Assembly (NCBI GenBank): GCA_024449915.1
Contig: JAMZAV010000108.1
Location: forward strand, 186,001 to 250,000
Origin: Sweltsa coloradensis
Taxonomy: Eukaryota; Arthropoda; Insecta; Plecoptera; Chloroperlidae
DNA length: 64,000 nucleotides
Direction of reading: 5' to 3'
Shown: positions 1 to 13,304 of the stretch, piece after piece
How positions within the stretch are numbered: position 1 is the first letter of the stretch
Layout: each line of letters starts with the position of its first letter
Notes under the pieces: model-generated
What the model was told of the DNA's origin: nothing
What the model saw: the letters and a program-made list of their open reading frames with translations, nothing else
Database searches by the model: none
Translations under genes and position numbers: made by a program

Positions 1-1045
1 TTTATTTATTGAATATAATGTATAATTGTGACTTATATATGTCAAAAATAATATAATATTTTTAACTTATATTTCACGTAAAAAAACTTGCATTTATTAG
101 TTAAAACTTGTTTCACATGTAAACTACGCGTGCATTCTATATATTCTCCTGAAAATCTCTCTCAAAAGGAAAATAATAAAATAACATTATTTTAAAATTA
201 TTCTTTAACTAATTTACCCGTGTACTCTTCAAGTCATTTCACTATAATAATCCTTATAACGAAGACAATAGACTTTGTTACCTCTGTGCATAAAATTCCG
301 TTTGAAAGTAGATTAATTAAATATAGACTGTCTTAGAACAGTCTCGTCTCGACACACTTAAGCTGAATTATACACGTTTTGTCGATTCAGTTTACTCGCT
401 CCAATGATATTCAAATCGTATTTGAAAGTACTTAAGTTGCTACGAGCATTACACTCGTGTAAACCTAAGTGCAGTAATGAAAGACGTGGCATGAAATACA
501 ATTATTCTTCAGGAGAGTATTTTATACTGCACTGCAATTTTCACAGACAATTTACGACAAAAACTATTAAATTTAAGTAGTTGAGGGAATAAGATATTAC
601 AGTAAGAGGAATAATAAGACAATTAGGTGAGACGACAATTTGTGGTAATATAAATGTAATCACAATAGTAATTATGTTTACTATCTTAATTCCACATTTG
701 CATAATGAACTACTTGAATAAACTTTTGACTATTATAAGGCGGAATAAATTTAAAACTAAATTACCAGAGTGTATGAAATGCAAATGAGAAATACAAGTA
801 TATTATAAACATAACATAGAAATGTGTAAGCAAAATAAAAGGCCAAACAAGTAACAATAAATTATTTGCAACACATTATACAACAGCTCTTATAATAACC
901 CGCAGCCCCTTTCCCTCTAAAAAATATGTCCAAAAACAACCGTATTTCAAAAGATTATTTATCACCAATTTTAAACCGTTCCATAGGAATCACATATTGT
1001 TTTGTCGCTTTGCACACTCTCCGTAATTCGGTAATATTGTACTTG
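1..1045. other. AT-rich non-coding DNA
   Basis: No gene, repeat family or structured element was recognised here. Confidence 0.4.
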
Positions 1046-1664
1046 TTGGATGAGCGTAGCGAGCGTAGCGAGCGAAGCGAAGATTCCATTTCACTACACT
1101 GGAAAAAAAAATCCGGAATGTTTTTTTTTTTTTTTTTTTTTTTTTCTTTTTGTATTTTTGTGTGTCTGTTAACACGATTCCGGCTAAACCGATACTCCGA
1201 TTGTGATGAAATTTTATGGAGGCCTTCGAAATCTCTGAACTTAGAACTGCCACGTTTTTGAGCGCAATCGGGAAAAAATTTTCTCATAAAAACGCAATTT
1301 TACGATTTTTTTCGAATTTTAAAACATTTCTTCGACTTATAACTCCTACATGCTTTATCCGATTGTAATGATTTTTTCACAGAACCTTTATTTTATGAAT
1401 TAATATATTTGTGTAAAATTTGAGCGCAATCGAATAACTATTTCTTATGAAAATTTCATTTTTACGATTTTTTTCTTTTTTAAAAATTACGATTAATTAA
1501 AAAATTAAGTTAATTTTTTATTTAATTTCATTTATTTAAAAAAAATCTTCGACTAATTAATGATTTTTTCACAGAACAACAGTAAAAATCCGCGTAACAC
1601 ATGGCAACTTAGTGCACCAATTACGCTCATCCAACAACGCGGCGGGACTTAAGCGTTTTCCTAG
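1046..1664 (+). mobile_element. HINE/Helentron-like non-autonomous element, subfamily A
   Basis: It starts TTGGATGAGCG followed by AGCGAGCGT-type short repeats. After a long T run and an AT-rich body, the inverse motif CGCTCATCCAA occurs about 40 bp before the end. A small hairpin (AACGC...GCGTT) then leads to a terminal CCTAG followed by T. This copy has a single internal unit containing CTACATGCTTTATCCGA. There is no target duplication and no coding capacity. The asymmetric subterminal inverted repeat, 3' hairpin and CTAG|T end are what is known for Helentron-associated elements. Confidence 0.7.
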
Positions 1665-2354
1665 TAATAAAAATGTACTATGTTGAATTATTATAGACTT
1701 TTGATTACGATCTAAACATTTCAATACCGATCAATATCAATAAATTTAAATGATCAATAATCGTCAATAATATTATGGAATTTTTAATGCGGATCACCAT
1801 ATCGCACCTAAATTTGTTAATTAATGATAAAAATGAATTGGAGTAAAGGAAACTGGAAGTCGATAATTTAAGATAGATTTTGAACAAGGCAAGATGTGGA
1901 AACATAATAATTCACTTTTCGATTATAATTGATGAATAATAGAAAAACACGGCAAATGTTCTGTAATATCGGTAAAAAAACATTTCAAATTTATTCGTTA
2001 CGAACTCGAACTCGATTGATCGTTCGTCATCCCTAGCATAGAAACATTTAAAAGTTTAATTTCCAAGAGGTTGTACTGATATTGTCTTTCTTCCCCCAAC
2101 GAACGCGACTGTGGGAGGTGTTTTGAATAACAATGTTTGGTTGTTAGTACCTTGTTTTTACTGAGTCTGCAGATAAAAGTGTGATTTTCTCTCTCGGCCA
2201 CACAAGAAAGATATCTTCTAAACCATGACCAATGCTACTTCCAACAACTTTCCCCTCTGAGAATAGTTGGTAAATTCTCTCTTCTTACATCTATAGACTT
2301 AGACGTCTTTTGCTCTCAGTTCTAGTCTGAAACATTGAAAGATCGCCTTTATTC

Positions 2355-2540
2355 TGGTCATGCTTGGCCAATTCGTTAGCCTTCCCCGGGGAGAACATGA
2401 CACGGCTAAAAACCACCGAGTAACAGAAACATCCCCACGCCACACTGGGCTAAGTAAGCCGGGTCTCGCTGGGCCCCGAGGGGGCCGTCTTAGACCCGCA
2501 CTCTGAGGGGGGGGGGGGAGGCACGCAGGACTCGGCAAGG
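2355..2540. other. GC-rich patch with a G12 run
   Basis: An island of higher GC in very AT-rich DNA (GGGCCCCGAGGGGGCC, G12 at 2507-2518). No frame or known repeat was recognised. Confidence 0.4.
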
Positions 2541-2590
2541 TCAGCACACGATTTCATCGGCAGGAGGAGATCGGGAAATTGAAAGTTAAA

Positions 2591-2805
2591 TGTCGTTTTT
2601 ATGGGAAAATACAGTACGGTACCAAGATTATAAATATATCATAAAATGTCTTTTTATGGGAAAATACAGTACGGTACCAAGATTATAAATATATCATAAA
2701 ATATCTTTTTATGGGAAAATACAGTACCAAGATTGTAAATATACCATAAAATGTCGTTTTTATGGGAATATACAGTACCTTAGAATTACAGTTATATCAT
2801 GGATG
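2591..2805 (+). repeat. Tandem repeat, about 55 bp x 4
   Basis: Units start at 2591, 2647, 2702 and 2752 with TGTCGTTTTTATGGGAAAAT-type sequence and contain CAGTACGGTACCAAGATTA. Unit 3 lacks about 5 bp and unit 4 is more diverged. Confidence 0.75.
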
Positions 2806-3113
2806 TATTAAATTTCGTTAAATCATATTCTGATAAAATCTTTAAAGTTTTACTGATGGTTACTTTAAGGCTTGTAATTCTCGTTTTAAGGTTATAAAAT
2901 CAACATTTAAATATTTGGTTGAGGTAAGCCATGGAGCAGCAAAAAAACTTTAATATTACTCAGATCTCTCGAATTAAACTTAGACGAAAGAAAGATTCAT
3001 ATAACATGACAGAAATTTAAAACCTTGATTATTTTTTTCAATATCTTAGTCATGAGAAACTTAACCGATGTTGTCTAACTTTTACGATAAGATATCGCAA
3101 CTGATTTGCGATG

Positions 3114-3275
3114 TTTATTTATTTATTTCATTTATTTATTTAACGTCTATCCTATTCAGTTATAAAACTGATTTATAAAGGAGGACAACTAAATAAATCT
3201 AATTACATAGATGCAGACACAACAATGAACTACAGTTTAGTAAATATTTGAAATAGTAACATTACAACAAAAATG
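3114..3275 (-). repeat. Non-LTR-type 3' tail, repeat G
   Basis: In minus-strand sense it reads TTCATTGTTGTGTCTGCATC, TTATTTAGTTGTCCTCCTTT, ATAACTGAATAGGATAGACG and ends in TTAAATAAA repeats, like a retrotransposon 3' UTR with a (TAAA)n tail. No reverse transcriptase is nearby. Confidence 0.5.
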
Positions 3276-3499
3276 CATTAAAACACAACAATTTTGATCA
3301 CAAATAAAAAGGATATTAAATGCAATTAATTAATGAATCAAATAAAAAAACATAATATGATGATAATATATGATGTTGCATCGAAGTTTTGACACAGTCG
3401 AGTTCTCGAATGAATGTCATAATGAAGATATTCTCAAATATTTGATTGATCTCAGATAATATAAGACATGCCCGATGTAGGATCCACATCAGTTATACC

Positions 3500-3700
3500 T
3501 GGTGTGACCCTCTACAGGTAAAGATCTGGGTTATAGGTGTTAGCGTACATGTGCATTGACTCGATTCAAACATTTTCCTTCACGACTAAAACAAACCTTG
3601 CACTAACTTTCATTCAGAATCGCCGGTTGCAAGATTCGAACCCGGAACCTCCCGAATCTGAGCCTTGGACTTTAAAAGCTCTGATAGTATAGTATTTTAG
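3500..3700 (-). repeat. tRNA-like SINE, inverted
   Basis: The minus strand has GGGTTCGAATC (3633-3643), a B box, and shares TTGACTCGATTCAA-type sequence with the 28740 copy. No intact cloverleaf. Confidence 0.35.
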
Positions 3701-3720
3701 CCAGTATTTATAATATTAAA

Positions 3721-5675
3721 TTATCAAGTCAAAATGTTATCGAAATATTATTGACCTCAATGTAAATAAATTACATATTAGATTACAGCGTACATAGTAA
3801 AGATTTAAACGCAAACCATCAGCTAAGGAGTCAAAACGTCGTTATTTGAGCCCACAATGTTATGGCTCCAAGCGATCTGGGTGGAATTACTTCATAGTTT
3901 CTTGTCAAAGTTTTGGGTGTTTAGATTAAACCCCTAGGACATAATAAGCCAACACCCCATTAGCAACGACACGGGCGCATCATGCGTTTCATTGCTCCCG
4001 TACTTTACTGCCGGGGTTTAGGTGACGTGCCTTATAACAGCAGGGACACGGAAGACTGTCAAAGAAGGATTCGAAAAAACATTTCTTTAGGATTGAAATC
4101 TCTTAATGTAAGTAACAGGTTAATATATATTTTTTTAATTTTGGTTTGTGATGCGTCCAAAGGGTCCAGATCCGAATGGAATTTATAAATCGAAATCGAA
4201 ATCATGACTGAACACAGTTGTAAACATTTTAGGAGTCTAATTTGGGGTGCGTTTTTGTTTCCAAACGTGAGTTGCAACGTTTAACTAACGATTTAAAATT
4301 TTACCTGTAGTTCAAGTTTATTTAAACTTTGGGATAACATTTGAAAGGTTGCTTTAAAAATCAAGGAACTTGGAATAAATATCCGTTGCTCACAAAATTC
4401 GAGTTAATTAAGGGGGTTTAACAAATTCTGTATTCGAAAATGGTTTATTTATTATAGATTGTGCGTATACTAAGTTCACTTCAAATTTGATAATGATGGG
4501 TTTTCCCCAAAAAATAACAAAAATCTGAGCGCTTAATCTCGCCTCGTGTTAGTCTCATACACTCTTCTTAAGGATAGCCTTTACACGCGCCACGTGACCC
4601 CTTAAGTTAATCGTTTGAGCACTTTTCGAATTAGATAACTTCTAATGTCTTTGCCAAAGAATTGGACATTCGTCTTTTCAAATAGCATCGCAGTTAAATA
4701 TAATGCCGGAACTCCAGAAAAATAACACGTTCTTTCAAGTGAACCGTCCACATATCAAATAATATGAGCCAAGTTTTCTTCCGCTTACGACGAACAAACT
4801 TTACCATTTTCAATTTTAAAATAGAAAAAAATAAACTTTTTTGTGTGAGATGGCAATATTTTATTTGACTCGTATCAATCAAAAAAAAGTTTATTCAATT
4901 TTCTAGGGATTAGAAGTTCGAAATTAAATTCGAGCTGACGAGCCTGTTTGTTTTGGCGTGTAGGACTCAGTAGCTGCCAGTTCTATTTTCAGTCACAAGA
5001 ATACCAAGAGCTTTCTGCTTTTTCTACCCCATTTGGTCGACGGCCACGAGCAAAATGAAAAATAAGGGCTGCATCATGTGAGAAATAGGGTCGCTTTGTG
5101 GCCGTAAAGGGCATAACGCATACATTCTAAACAAGAGTATATCTTGCTCCTTGCATACACTTGGTTATATACAACATTCGTTGTGGCAACGTATGATAGC
5201 TAATAGACTATAAATGCAATAACAAAAATGTGTATTTTGAAATCGAATTATTATTTAAATGCAGACCAAGAACAAATCGAATAAGGAACAAGGATAATAA
5301 ATATGTGGAAATATATTGTTGCTTGCACCTCTTGAGTAGCCTCAAGGTTTTGTTAACATAATTGAAATTAATGCTAATAAATTCCGATAAGTGCAGTCCG
5401 GGTCAACCGCACCTAACTCAACTTGGGAATGATTCTGATTCTAGAAATGAGCAATTCGATCCCCACATCTTCATCTTGTCAAGCCGAGAAGTTGGCTACC
5501 CTGATAGATATTAAGACTTGTGACTAAGGCACTTATCCATATGCGTATCACTTTTGTCACTGTGTGGCAATACGACATAAGCAAACTTCGCAATTAGTTA
5601 TTTAAATTATATACAAGTAAGTAGTAAAAACTGATTATAACAACGTGGGTAATAGACAAGAACAGAAATGAGAGT
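3721..5675. other. Unannotated AT-rich DNA
   Basis: Only short chance frames. Nothing nameable. Confidence 0.35.
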
Positions 5676-5790
5676 GGGGAAAGGGCAAATACCAACAAAA
5701 TCACATGTAAATCGGACGCTGTGTTCTGTTTTTATCGTGACACGTGACTTACGCACGGACGGACGGACGAACGAACAGAAAAGTGAAGTT
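5676..5790 (+). repeat. Dispersed repeat E, 3' half
   Basis: AAGGGCAAATACCAACAAAA, TTTTTATCGTGACACGTGAC and GGACGGACGGACGAACG plus AGAAAAGTGA match the family's 3' half. Confidence 0.45.
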
Positions 5791-8010
5791 TATGCTGTAG
5801 CTTTACTTTCTAAAAAAAAAAGAATATATAAATATATATAGAGCATACACATTAATAAACAAAAATAGAACAATATTCAAAATCATTATATGGCAGCAAC
5901 AACGTTGAAATAGGAAAATTAACCCTCTAGTTTAATTTTCAAAAATTTTATATCACATTCGTGTACAGCAAATAAAACGAATGGTTTCTTTCCGTTCAAG
6001 TAAACATGTTGACATTTCAAAGGTAAAACTACAAACTAGAAAAGTTTAGATTTCCATTTTTATTACCTTCTACGTCTAGAAAGTTTTAGCTTCCAAGAAT
6101 AATAGCGATGGTGATAAACTTTGGTGTGTTCAATCCAAGATGCCAGAGGCATTACTCCACTCAAATCAAAATAAAGCTACACAAACAAGATTAGTGGTTG
6201 TACTTAAAGTGAAAAGAGTCTTAACAAATAATCTAAGCTGAAATATATTAACTTTATTTTTATGTTTATGTCTGGATATATCTACTAATTAAATTCTTAT
6301 TTTATAATTAATGCCATTATTAACTATTTGTCTCAAAGTCTTGAAGTAAAAAAAAAACGTAAATGGTATTATTTGTAACAAACAAAATCAAGAGTGTCAT
6401 GAGTAAATTTTTAATGTTTGTTTGAATTGAATTTGGAATTTTGAATGTGAATATTTGGTTATAAGTTTTAGTATTTTTGATACTAGTTCTGAACAAAACA
6501 TGTTAATGAAATTTACAAAATAAATGCCTACTGACAAACTAGGCAAACTTGATTACAACGGAAAAGGCGAGAAGGGTGTTAAGCGACATGTTCTCAGTCT
6601 GACTGATGTATATACGGGTGTCCATACTCTCTCCAATTGGACATATGTGTGCACTACCTTACGGGCTCTTCACACTGATTCTTTATTTTCTTCTGTTTCG
6701 TTTAAGCTCCCTTATTTTACGTCGAAAGATTCCGTGATAGTAGATGAGTAAGATAAATAAGTTGATTGTTACTGACATTGTTGACTTTTGTAGAATCAGA
6801 CTAAAACTGTCAGTCTTTATCAGTGAACCGATGTACTGCGTTAACTTGGCAACATGGAATTACCCGAGTTTAGTTATGCTGAAACGCGAAGGACTCACAG
6901 GAAACATTCAGGCAGGACCAGGATTCAATTTATAAAGTGTTATCCTAATTTATGTTTAATTTATCCATATATACGTTAAGACTTGACCAGCTATCGTAAT
7001 CGATCTTAAATTATTATTAAAATGTGTATTACTGGCAAAATTGATGTTTAACTATATATAATTAATTAATTGTATTTGAATTTTAAAGATGCAAATTTCA
7101 TAACTTTTTTGGGAGTTTCATGTTTATCAATTTACATTTCATTTATTATTACTACCTTATACGGTGTGGAGGGCCGGAAATTCTACCAAGGTCCATCAAA
7201 TATCAACAAATAGATTACCCAAAAGTCCACTAAGAGATTGAGTAGACCTTAAAATGTTACATCATACTTCGTACGAGCTGTGATTTTCATTGTTTTGTGT
7301 GAAAGCTAGCAGCTGCTCTACAATGTCTTTTCATGATTAAAGCTTAATGCTATTTCATTGAGAGTTATGAACAATTCACCGTTTAAACTCTAAACATTAA
7401 CTGTACAATGAAGCGTAAAACATGGCTCAATCACTTGTCTGTCAACGACATTTTATTTTGGTGACTTCATTTACATTTATTGTTAGGTGGTACAATGATT
7501 CAACATTGATTGGACATAGGCATTTTTAATGTTGTTTATTGGCAGTTTATATTAATACCGATCTTTTGATATTCAAGCTCATTTTAAAATGAAAGTAAAT
7601 AACTATCAGTAAGAAAATCTAACAAAAAATGACGTAATGTGTGTCAGATAAGTTTTGTCCATTTAATACTTTGGTTGCACAGTATAGTCATAATCACATC
7701 GATAGTCAATATCTGCTTATAATAAAACTATTTTGAAAGCAATACGAGATTGCGGAGAAATGTACAATCATGTAAAGTTCCTTTGTGATGTGCGTACCCA
7801 ACATGTGTGAGTAGAATGAATTGAACTTCGAATGGTCTTGTGGGGAGAAGGGGGGAGAGAAGATGGAAGGGGGGGGGGGAGATTGATCCAACCCAGTGGT
7901 CTCCGAATGTCCTCAAGAATTCGTGTCCCTTTCAAAGTTTGCGTTCCGTGAAAACTTTTGTAATGTCTACTGACGAGAAGAAATGATGTAGTAGAGAAAC
8001 GAAAGCTCAC

Positions 8011-8012
<2 letters not shown>
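5791..8012. other. Unannotated AT-rich DNA
   Basis: Short chance frames (for example 6524-6751) without recognisable domains, and a purine-rich stretch with a G10 run near 7870. Confidence 0.35.

Positions 8013-8044
<32 letters not shown>
8013..8044 (+). repeat. (GA)n microsatellite
   Basis: About 16 uninterrupted AG dinucleotides. Confidence 0.9.
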
Positions 8045-8047
<3 letters not shown>

Positions 8048-8553
8048 GTGCCCAGTGGTTCTCACTTCCAAAAAAATAATACCACTTAAAGAGTTTACTT
8101 GTAGGTGAGAAGGTATTTATGTATTTACAAATTCAATTCAATGTCATTTCAATCTTACATATTTTCTATTTTGGCCCAACTCAATTGCGCACTCAGGTGT
8201 TGACGATTGCAGCTGAACGGTTGGATACATAATTACCAAATTTTTCATGAATGTTTATAGAGTTCATTTATATTGATATCATTACTTGATTGCCAAGAAT
8301 TAGGCTTAAAAAATCTATGTAAGAGGTGAATCCAAAACGTGAAAAAAACGAAAATCAAAAACATGGATTTCAATTTTGGAAATTGCCACCAAACCGTTTA
8401 TCTTAAGAAAGAACCAAATTAACGTGCGCGTTCACATAGATATAAAGGTTGATATCCAGAATGATAATTTGCGTTAAACAAATATGTACACTTAGAATAA
8501 ATTCCCGAATTTTAGTGCATTATGGAATTTTTTTTAAATTCAAAACTGATTAA
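8045..8553. other. Unannotated DNA between (GA)n and HINE
   Basis: Nothing recognised. Confidence 0.35.
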
Positions 8554-9593
8554 TTGGATGAGCGAAGCGAAGACTTCAATTTCACTCTTTGTTTTTTTTT
8601 CACTTACGTTACCCCAAGAAAAATAGCTCGGGTGTTTTGTTTTTTGTTAGTTTTTTTGTTTGTTTGTTCGCTCTCTACCGGGCAAAATTGGAGGGGACCT
8701 TCGAAATCTCTGAACTTAGACTTGCCACGTTTTTGGGTACAATCGATCAAATATTTCTTATGATTATCGTACTTTTACGATTTTTTACCGATTTTTAATG
8801 AGATATTTTCGTGATATTGGGTAAACGGCTACTCCGATCTTGATGAAACTTTATGGGAACGTTTAAAATCACTGAAAGTATATATGTAATGATTTTAGAG
8901 ACATTTGAAGAAATATAAATATATCTCATAGAAATCGTACTTTTACTATTTCCCCCCCAATTTTTAATACGATATTTTCGTGATATTTGGTCCGATTCTG
9001 ACCAAACGGGTGGAGATACAACGTTCATTAAATGAGTGAAGCGAAGACTTCAATTTCACTTACCCCCCAAAAAATTTTGCTCGGGTGTTTTTTTTTTTCC
9101 TTTTGTTCGCACGATACCGGGCAAACGGCATGCGATCTTGCTGAAAATTGGAGGGGACCTTCGAAATCTCTGAACTTAGACCTGCCACGTTTTTGGGTAC
9201 AATCGAAGAAATATTTTTTCATGAAAATCGTACTTTTACGATTTTTTTTTTATTTTTAGTGCGATATTTTCGTGACATTTAGGCCGATTTTAACCAAACG
9301 GGTGAAGCTACAACGCTCATATTTTACATGTTCATTAAGGTGATAAGTGATGTATTGCTTTTTGAAAGAAAAAGTTGAGAAAATTAGCCAGAATCCATAG
9401 AATAAAGGTTTTAATTACACTTTTTTGAGGTTTATAATAACAATTAACAAGTAACAATAGAAACTTGACAACAATCACCTACAATACATTCAAAAAGCTC
9501 TTGCAAAGGAAAAGTGGTCCTACGCAAACTAAAAACTTACAAAAAAGCTCATCTTTCAACGCGACTAAGAAAAGCGTTTGCAAAGCTTCCTAG
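8554..9593 (+). mobile_element. HINE-like element, subfamily B, with duplicated 5' segment
   Basis: It starts TTGGATGAGCGAAGCGAAG. The 5' block (GAAGACTTCAATTTCACT, then a T run) recurs at about 9030, so the copy is either an internal tandem duplication or two elements fused head to tail. The 3' end is diverged (GCTCATCTTTCAACGCGACT) but still reaches CCTAG|T at 9593. The T run and the phrase CTTCGAAATCTCTGAACTTA are shared with subfamily A. Confidence 0.6.
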
Positions 9594-10911
9594 TTGATCC
9601 AATATCACGCTTATTGAATCTCATAGATTGATCCTTTATTAACATTGTTGTGAAATATGATACCGAATACCGATGTTGTCAACTGTTCACCCGAAAAAAC
9701 TGAAAGCTGAGCGTCTAAACATCGTCTCCAAGCCAGCCTCAGCGACCCTTATGGCAATATTGTGTTTAGACCAAAACCAAATAATAATATCGATTACTTG
9801 TTTTCAATTTGTAAAAGAATACAACTGAGAAAACACTAAATATAAAGAAAACAAACAGTCAATTCGTGGGTTGGAAACAAATTATTTGTTTTGAAATGTT
9901 TTCATAACGTTTATTTCTCATTGGCTCATCGTCAGAATAAATAAATACGCTGAACGGACACACTGTTTATGACACACTGACATGTAAACCATATTACAAA
10001 AACTCTGCCCATTTCCATACAAACTGTCCTCCTCCCCCCCCCTTCCCCCCTCCCGCGAATCTTTACAATCCACCGCAAAAACCGTCTCCTGTCGCTTAGA
10101 ATCTGAATCTGAGTTGAATCCACCTCCAACGAATCAATCATAATGTTGCGTCCAAGACGATCTTTTTGCAGCGTTCCCGAACGTTCTGCATGGCATGGAT
10201 ATGGTGATCTATCCTTGTTAACGAGTCCATTATTGGTCGCCTGTGAGAGCGTCACGTCCAAGGGGAAGCTTGGAGGGGATCCAACTTCCTGGACCCTGAA
10301 TGGGACTACACCCGTCGTCAGGGAGAGGAAGGAGGGGACTTTCTCGCCAGGAAAATTTAAATAGATGAATGTGGCGTGTGCGAGGGAAAAACGTTCTATA
10401 AATAAAAAAAGTTTTTTTTCCTGTTGAAATAGAACAATATTAAGGCGGGTTTAATTTTTTTTAAATCAATTTTAATTTTACTTGGAACTTAGAGCTAAGA
10501 GAATATCGAACTAGTGGAAGACGACTGACAAGTAGTCGAAATATTGTTTTAAATCCTGTTACTTAATTATTTTAGTGTAGATGTATAGTCCAATAAAATA
10601 ATTACAACCGAAAATAAGTTCGTATACGAATTTTGACTTTTGGACACAGAGCAATTAAGCTATTCCAACTCTCTCTTTCTATAGTCAGTCCTAAGCATAG
10701 GGAATTTTCTCTTCAAGCAGGCTTCTTAAGAAAGTGTATTTAATTTAAAATATAAAAGGTCAATAAAGTACTCAAATTATAGTGTGCGAATTCACTTATC
10801 AACACATTATCGAAGAACGATACAAAAATAAATATTTTTTGAATTAGAATATGTTTTGGGCAAGTGCTGTTTTGAAATACATGCCACCGTTGGAAGAGTA
10901 TATTGCCACTT
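9594..10911. other. Unannotated DNA
   Basis: A somewhat GC-richer part lies at 10020-10350, with C-runs and overlapping short frames on both strands. No domain or splice evidence. Confidence 0.35.
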
Positions 10912-11027
10912 ACCTGAACACTAGGGTCACAAAAATATTTTGGTTCATCTTTGTCAAAGGGTAATGTTAAAATAGGAGCTTTTATCATGAGACGTGACAA
11001 GCGCACAGTCGGAAGAACAGAAGTGAT
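10912..11027 (+). repeat. Dispersed repeat E, 3' half
   Basis: AGGGTCACAAAAATATTTTG, AAAGGGTAATGTTAA, TTATCATGAGACGTGACAAG and GAACAGAAGTGAT follow the family order. Confidence 0.45.
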
Positions 11028-13126
11028 CTTTATTGGCATCAATCGTTGCATGTGACTAAAGTATGATAATGTTTAAGTTATATGGTAGGATACAAAAATG
11101 AATTTAATATTAATAAGTGTTTTTCATTTAGTTTTTGCATACATGGCGAAACTTTTGAAGTCCTTTTATAAGACACGAAAATATCACCCATTCTTTTAAC
11201 AGAATCGAAAACAATAGACGAAGTCTCAACAAAAAATCAGTAAACAAAATGTGAAGAATAAACATTTTATTTTCGAGACAAGACTTATTTTCGAAACTTA
11301 CACAGAAACGGACGCTCAAATCGCACAAACAGTTGAAGTGTCACGTATTTCTCGCTAGCGATTGTGTTAAATTTCAGTGACGCTATCAGAAATATTGAAA
11401 GACGTTAACTAATACAAGAAACAAACAAAATTCAGTTTGGCTTTAAGAGCGTTTTACTTCGTCACAAAAAGGGACTATTATAAAAACTAGCATCCTTAAA
11501 AACAATCATAATTTGGATCTAATATTATTATTTACAGAAAACTAGCAATCCAACTTTAAATAACTGTTTTAAGCATTTTATTTAATACAAAAATTATTCA
11601 TATTTATGACTTTATATAATTTCATTTTGGCTTTCGTGCCGTTTTAAACAAATTCAAACTTTCGGAATTTAAAGTTCAAAACAATAAAAATATTATTATA
11701 GAATCATACCACTAGTTATTTAAAATTTGCCAAAATACATAATAATGTTATTATATATTATTGGATGAGTAGCTAACAATTTCCATGTTATGAAAGGACA
11801 TTCACATTATCATGTTGCACTTCTAACAACTACAACCATGTTTTAATAATCATTATTTTTCACTGTTGTTATATTTTTTAAATTATTTCATTTTGTACAA
11901 AACTTTATATTGATTAAACACCGCGGACCAAAAGTGGTTTATTATATGTGGCAATATCAATCAGTGTGACTATGTTAAATTTCCCATTTGAAAGTCTATG
12001 GCCAATAATTGTAACACAATCAATCTTTAATTTCAACACAACTGTCAAGTCAATTATATGTTTTTTTTTTATTCGACGCGAATAAACCACTTTTTTACTT
12101 GTATTTCCAGATTTTATAATATTTTTTAATATGTATGTTTCTGTTTGGTAATGAGTTTAGTTTGAAAAGTTTCTGAATTAAATCGAAAATAGGCTTTAAT
12201 ATTGACATAAAACCAGTTAATTTTAACGCACCTGTGGATAAGTCAAAAATGCCAGTGTGTTGATTGTGGTTTTAATTAGTAAGTTACAAAATAAATTAAA
12301 ATCAAAATTGCATTCAATACTATAAGCGATGAAGCCTTCAATTGAAATGTAATATCCAAATACAAACACAACAGGAAACATATCTGTGAAGTCGTCCATC
12401 GACAATTTGGAGAATATGTCGAGTTTTTTGTTTTGTTAATACATCATTTAGGGTTTGACTCACTGACGTCTAATTCAGAGATTATAGTGCCTGCGGTTAA
12501 TGTTACTATAAATTCAACCTACTAATTGTATTTGAATACTTAACTATATGACATTTAGCAGACATATTTTAGAATCATTATTTTTATCTGTTCATGTCAG
12601 CTAATTTTATGACTTACATTTCAAATTAAACTAGTGTGATTATATGCACAAAATGAAAGCTTTTTGACAGCGAAAATAACTCATAATATTATCTTATTTC
12701 GTCGAATATGAACTGTTGTTTTGGACTACAAACCAAATATTTATTTGGAAAATACGACGCATTTTTAACCTCGTGTTAATTTAATATTTAGAGGATATAG
12801 GACATGCGTTTTAATCAAATTCAGGTTCGCTCGGCCGACTAACACCACAGTTGTTTGAAATTTTGGGTAGTTGTTACGAAAGCAGAAACAAAGAGCTCTA
12901 CATTAACACTTTTCAAGAAATTATTTTTTTTATTATTTTTTTTTACAATGGTCCAAAATTGACCATATTCATGTATTGATCCTGGCTGATAAGTATATAA
13001 AATATTGAAAATTTATGACTGTAAGGCAGTCCACGTATGCTTTATTGACACATTTGTAAAGGTCCATATAAGTCGGTTTTTTCCTCGCCAGCGAATAGCT
13101 ATGTGCCATCTGCCAAATGTGTCCTA
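11028..13126. other. Unannotated AT-rich DNA
   Basis: Nothing recognised apart from low-complexity T/A runs. Confidence 0.35.
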
Positions 13127-13304
13127 CTAGTGAAACGCCAACGTCGTTGTTAAACGAGTGAGTGAACCAAATGTGGATTACCCGGGAACATCCCCTTTCC
13201 TCCCCTATACCTAAGGCTGGATCAAGCCCAGTATGGGGAATGATACCGGGTACTATACACATGGCTCACTCACTCGTTTAACAACGACTTTGGCGTTTCC
13301 CTAG
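13127..13304. mobile_element. 178-bp palindromic MITE bounded by CTAG
   Basis: Both ends begin, reading inward, CTAG..GAAACGCCAA, then GTCGTTGTTAAACGAGTGAG. The arms match over about 44 bp with about four mismatches, and the interior (TACCCGG..CCGGGTA) is also palindromic. The outer 20 bp resemble the 3' terminus of the HINE-like family (GACTTTAGCGTTTTCCTAG). There is no coding capacity. Confidence 0.65.

Noticed and set aside
926..1287. Overlapping reading frames on both strands with ERSERS and poly-Lys/Phe runs
   Set aside because: They are by-products of the HINE head repeats and its T run. The same frames reappear at 33309-33621, 51060-51260 and 26480-26740 with the repeat.
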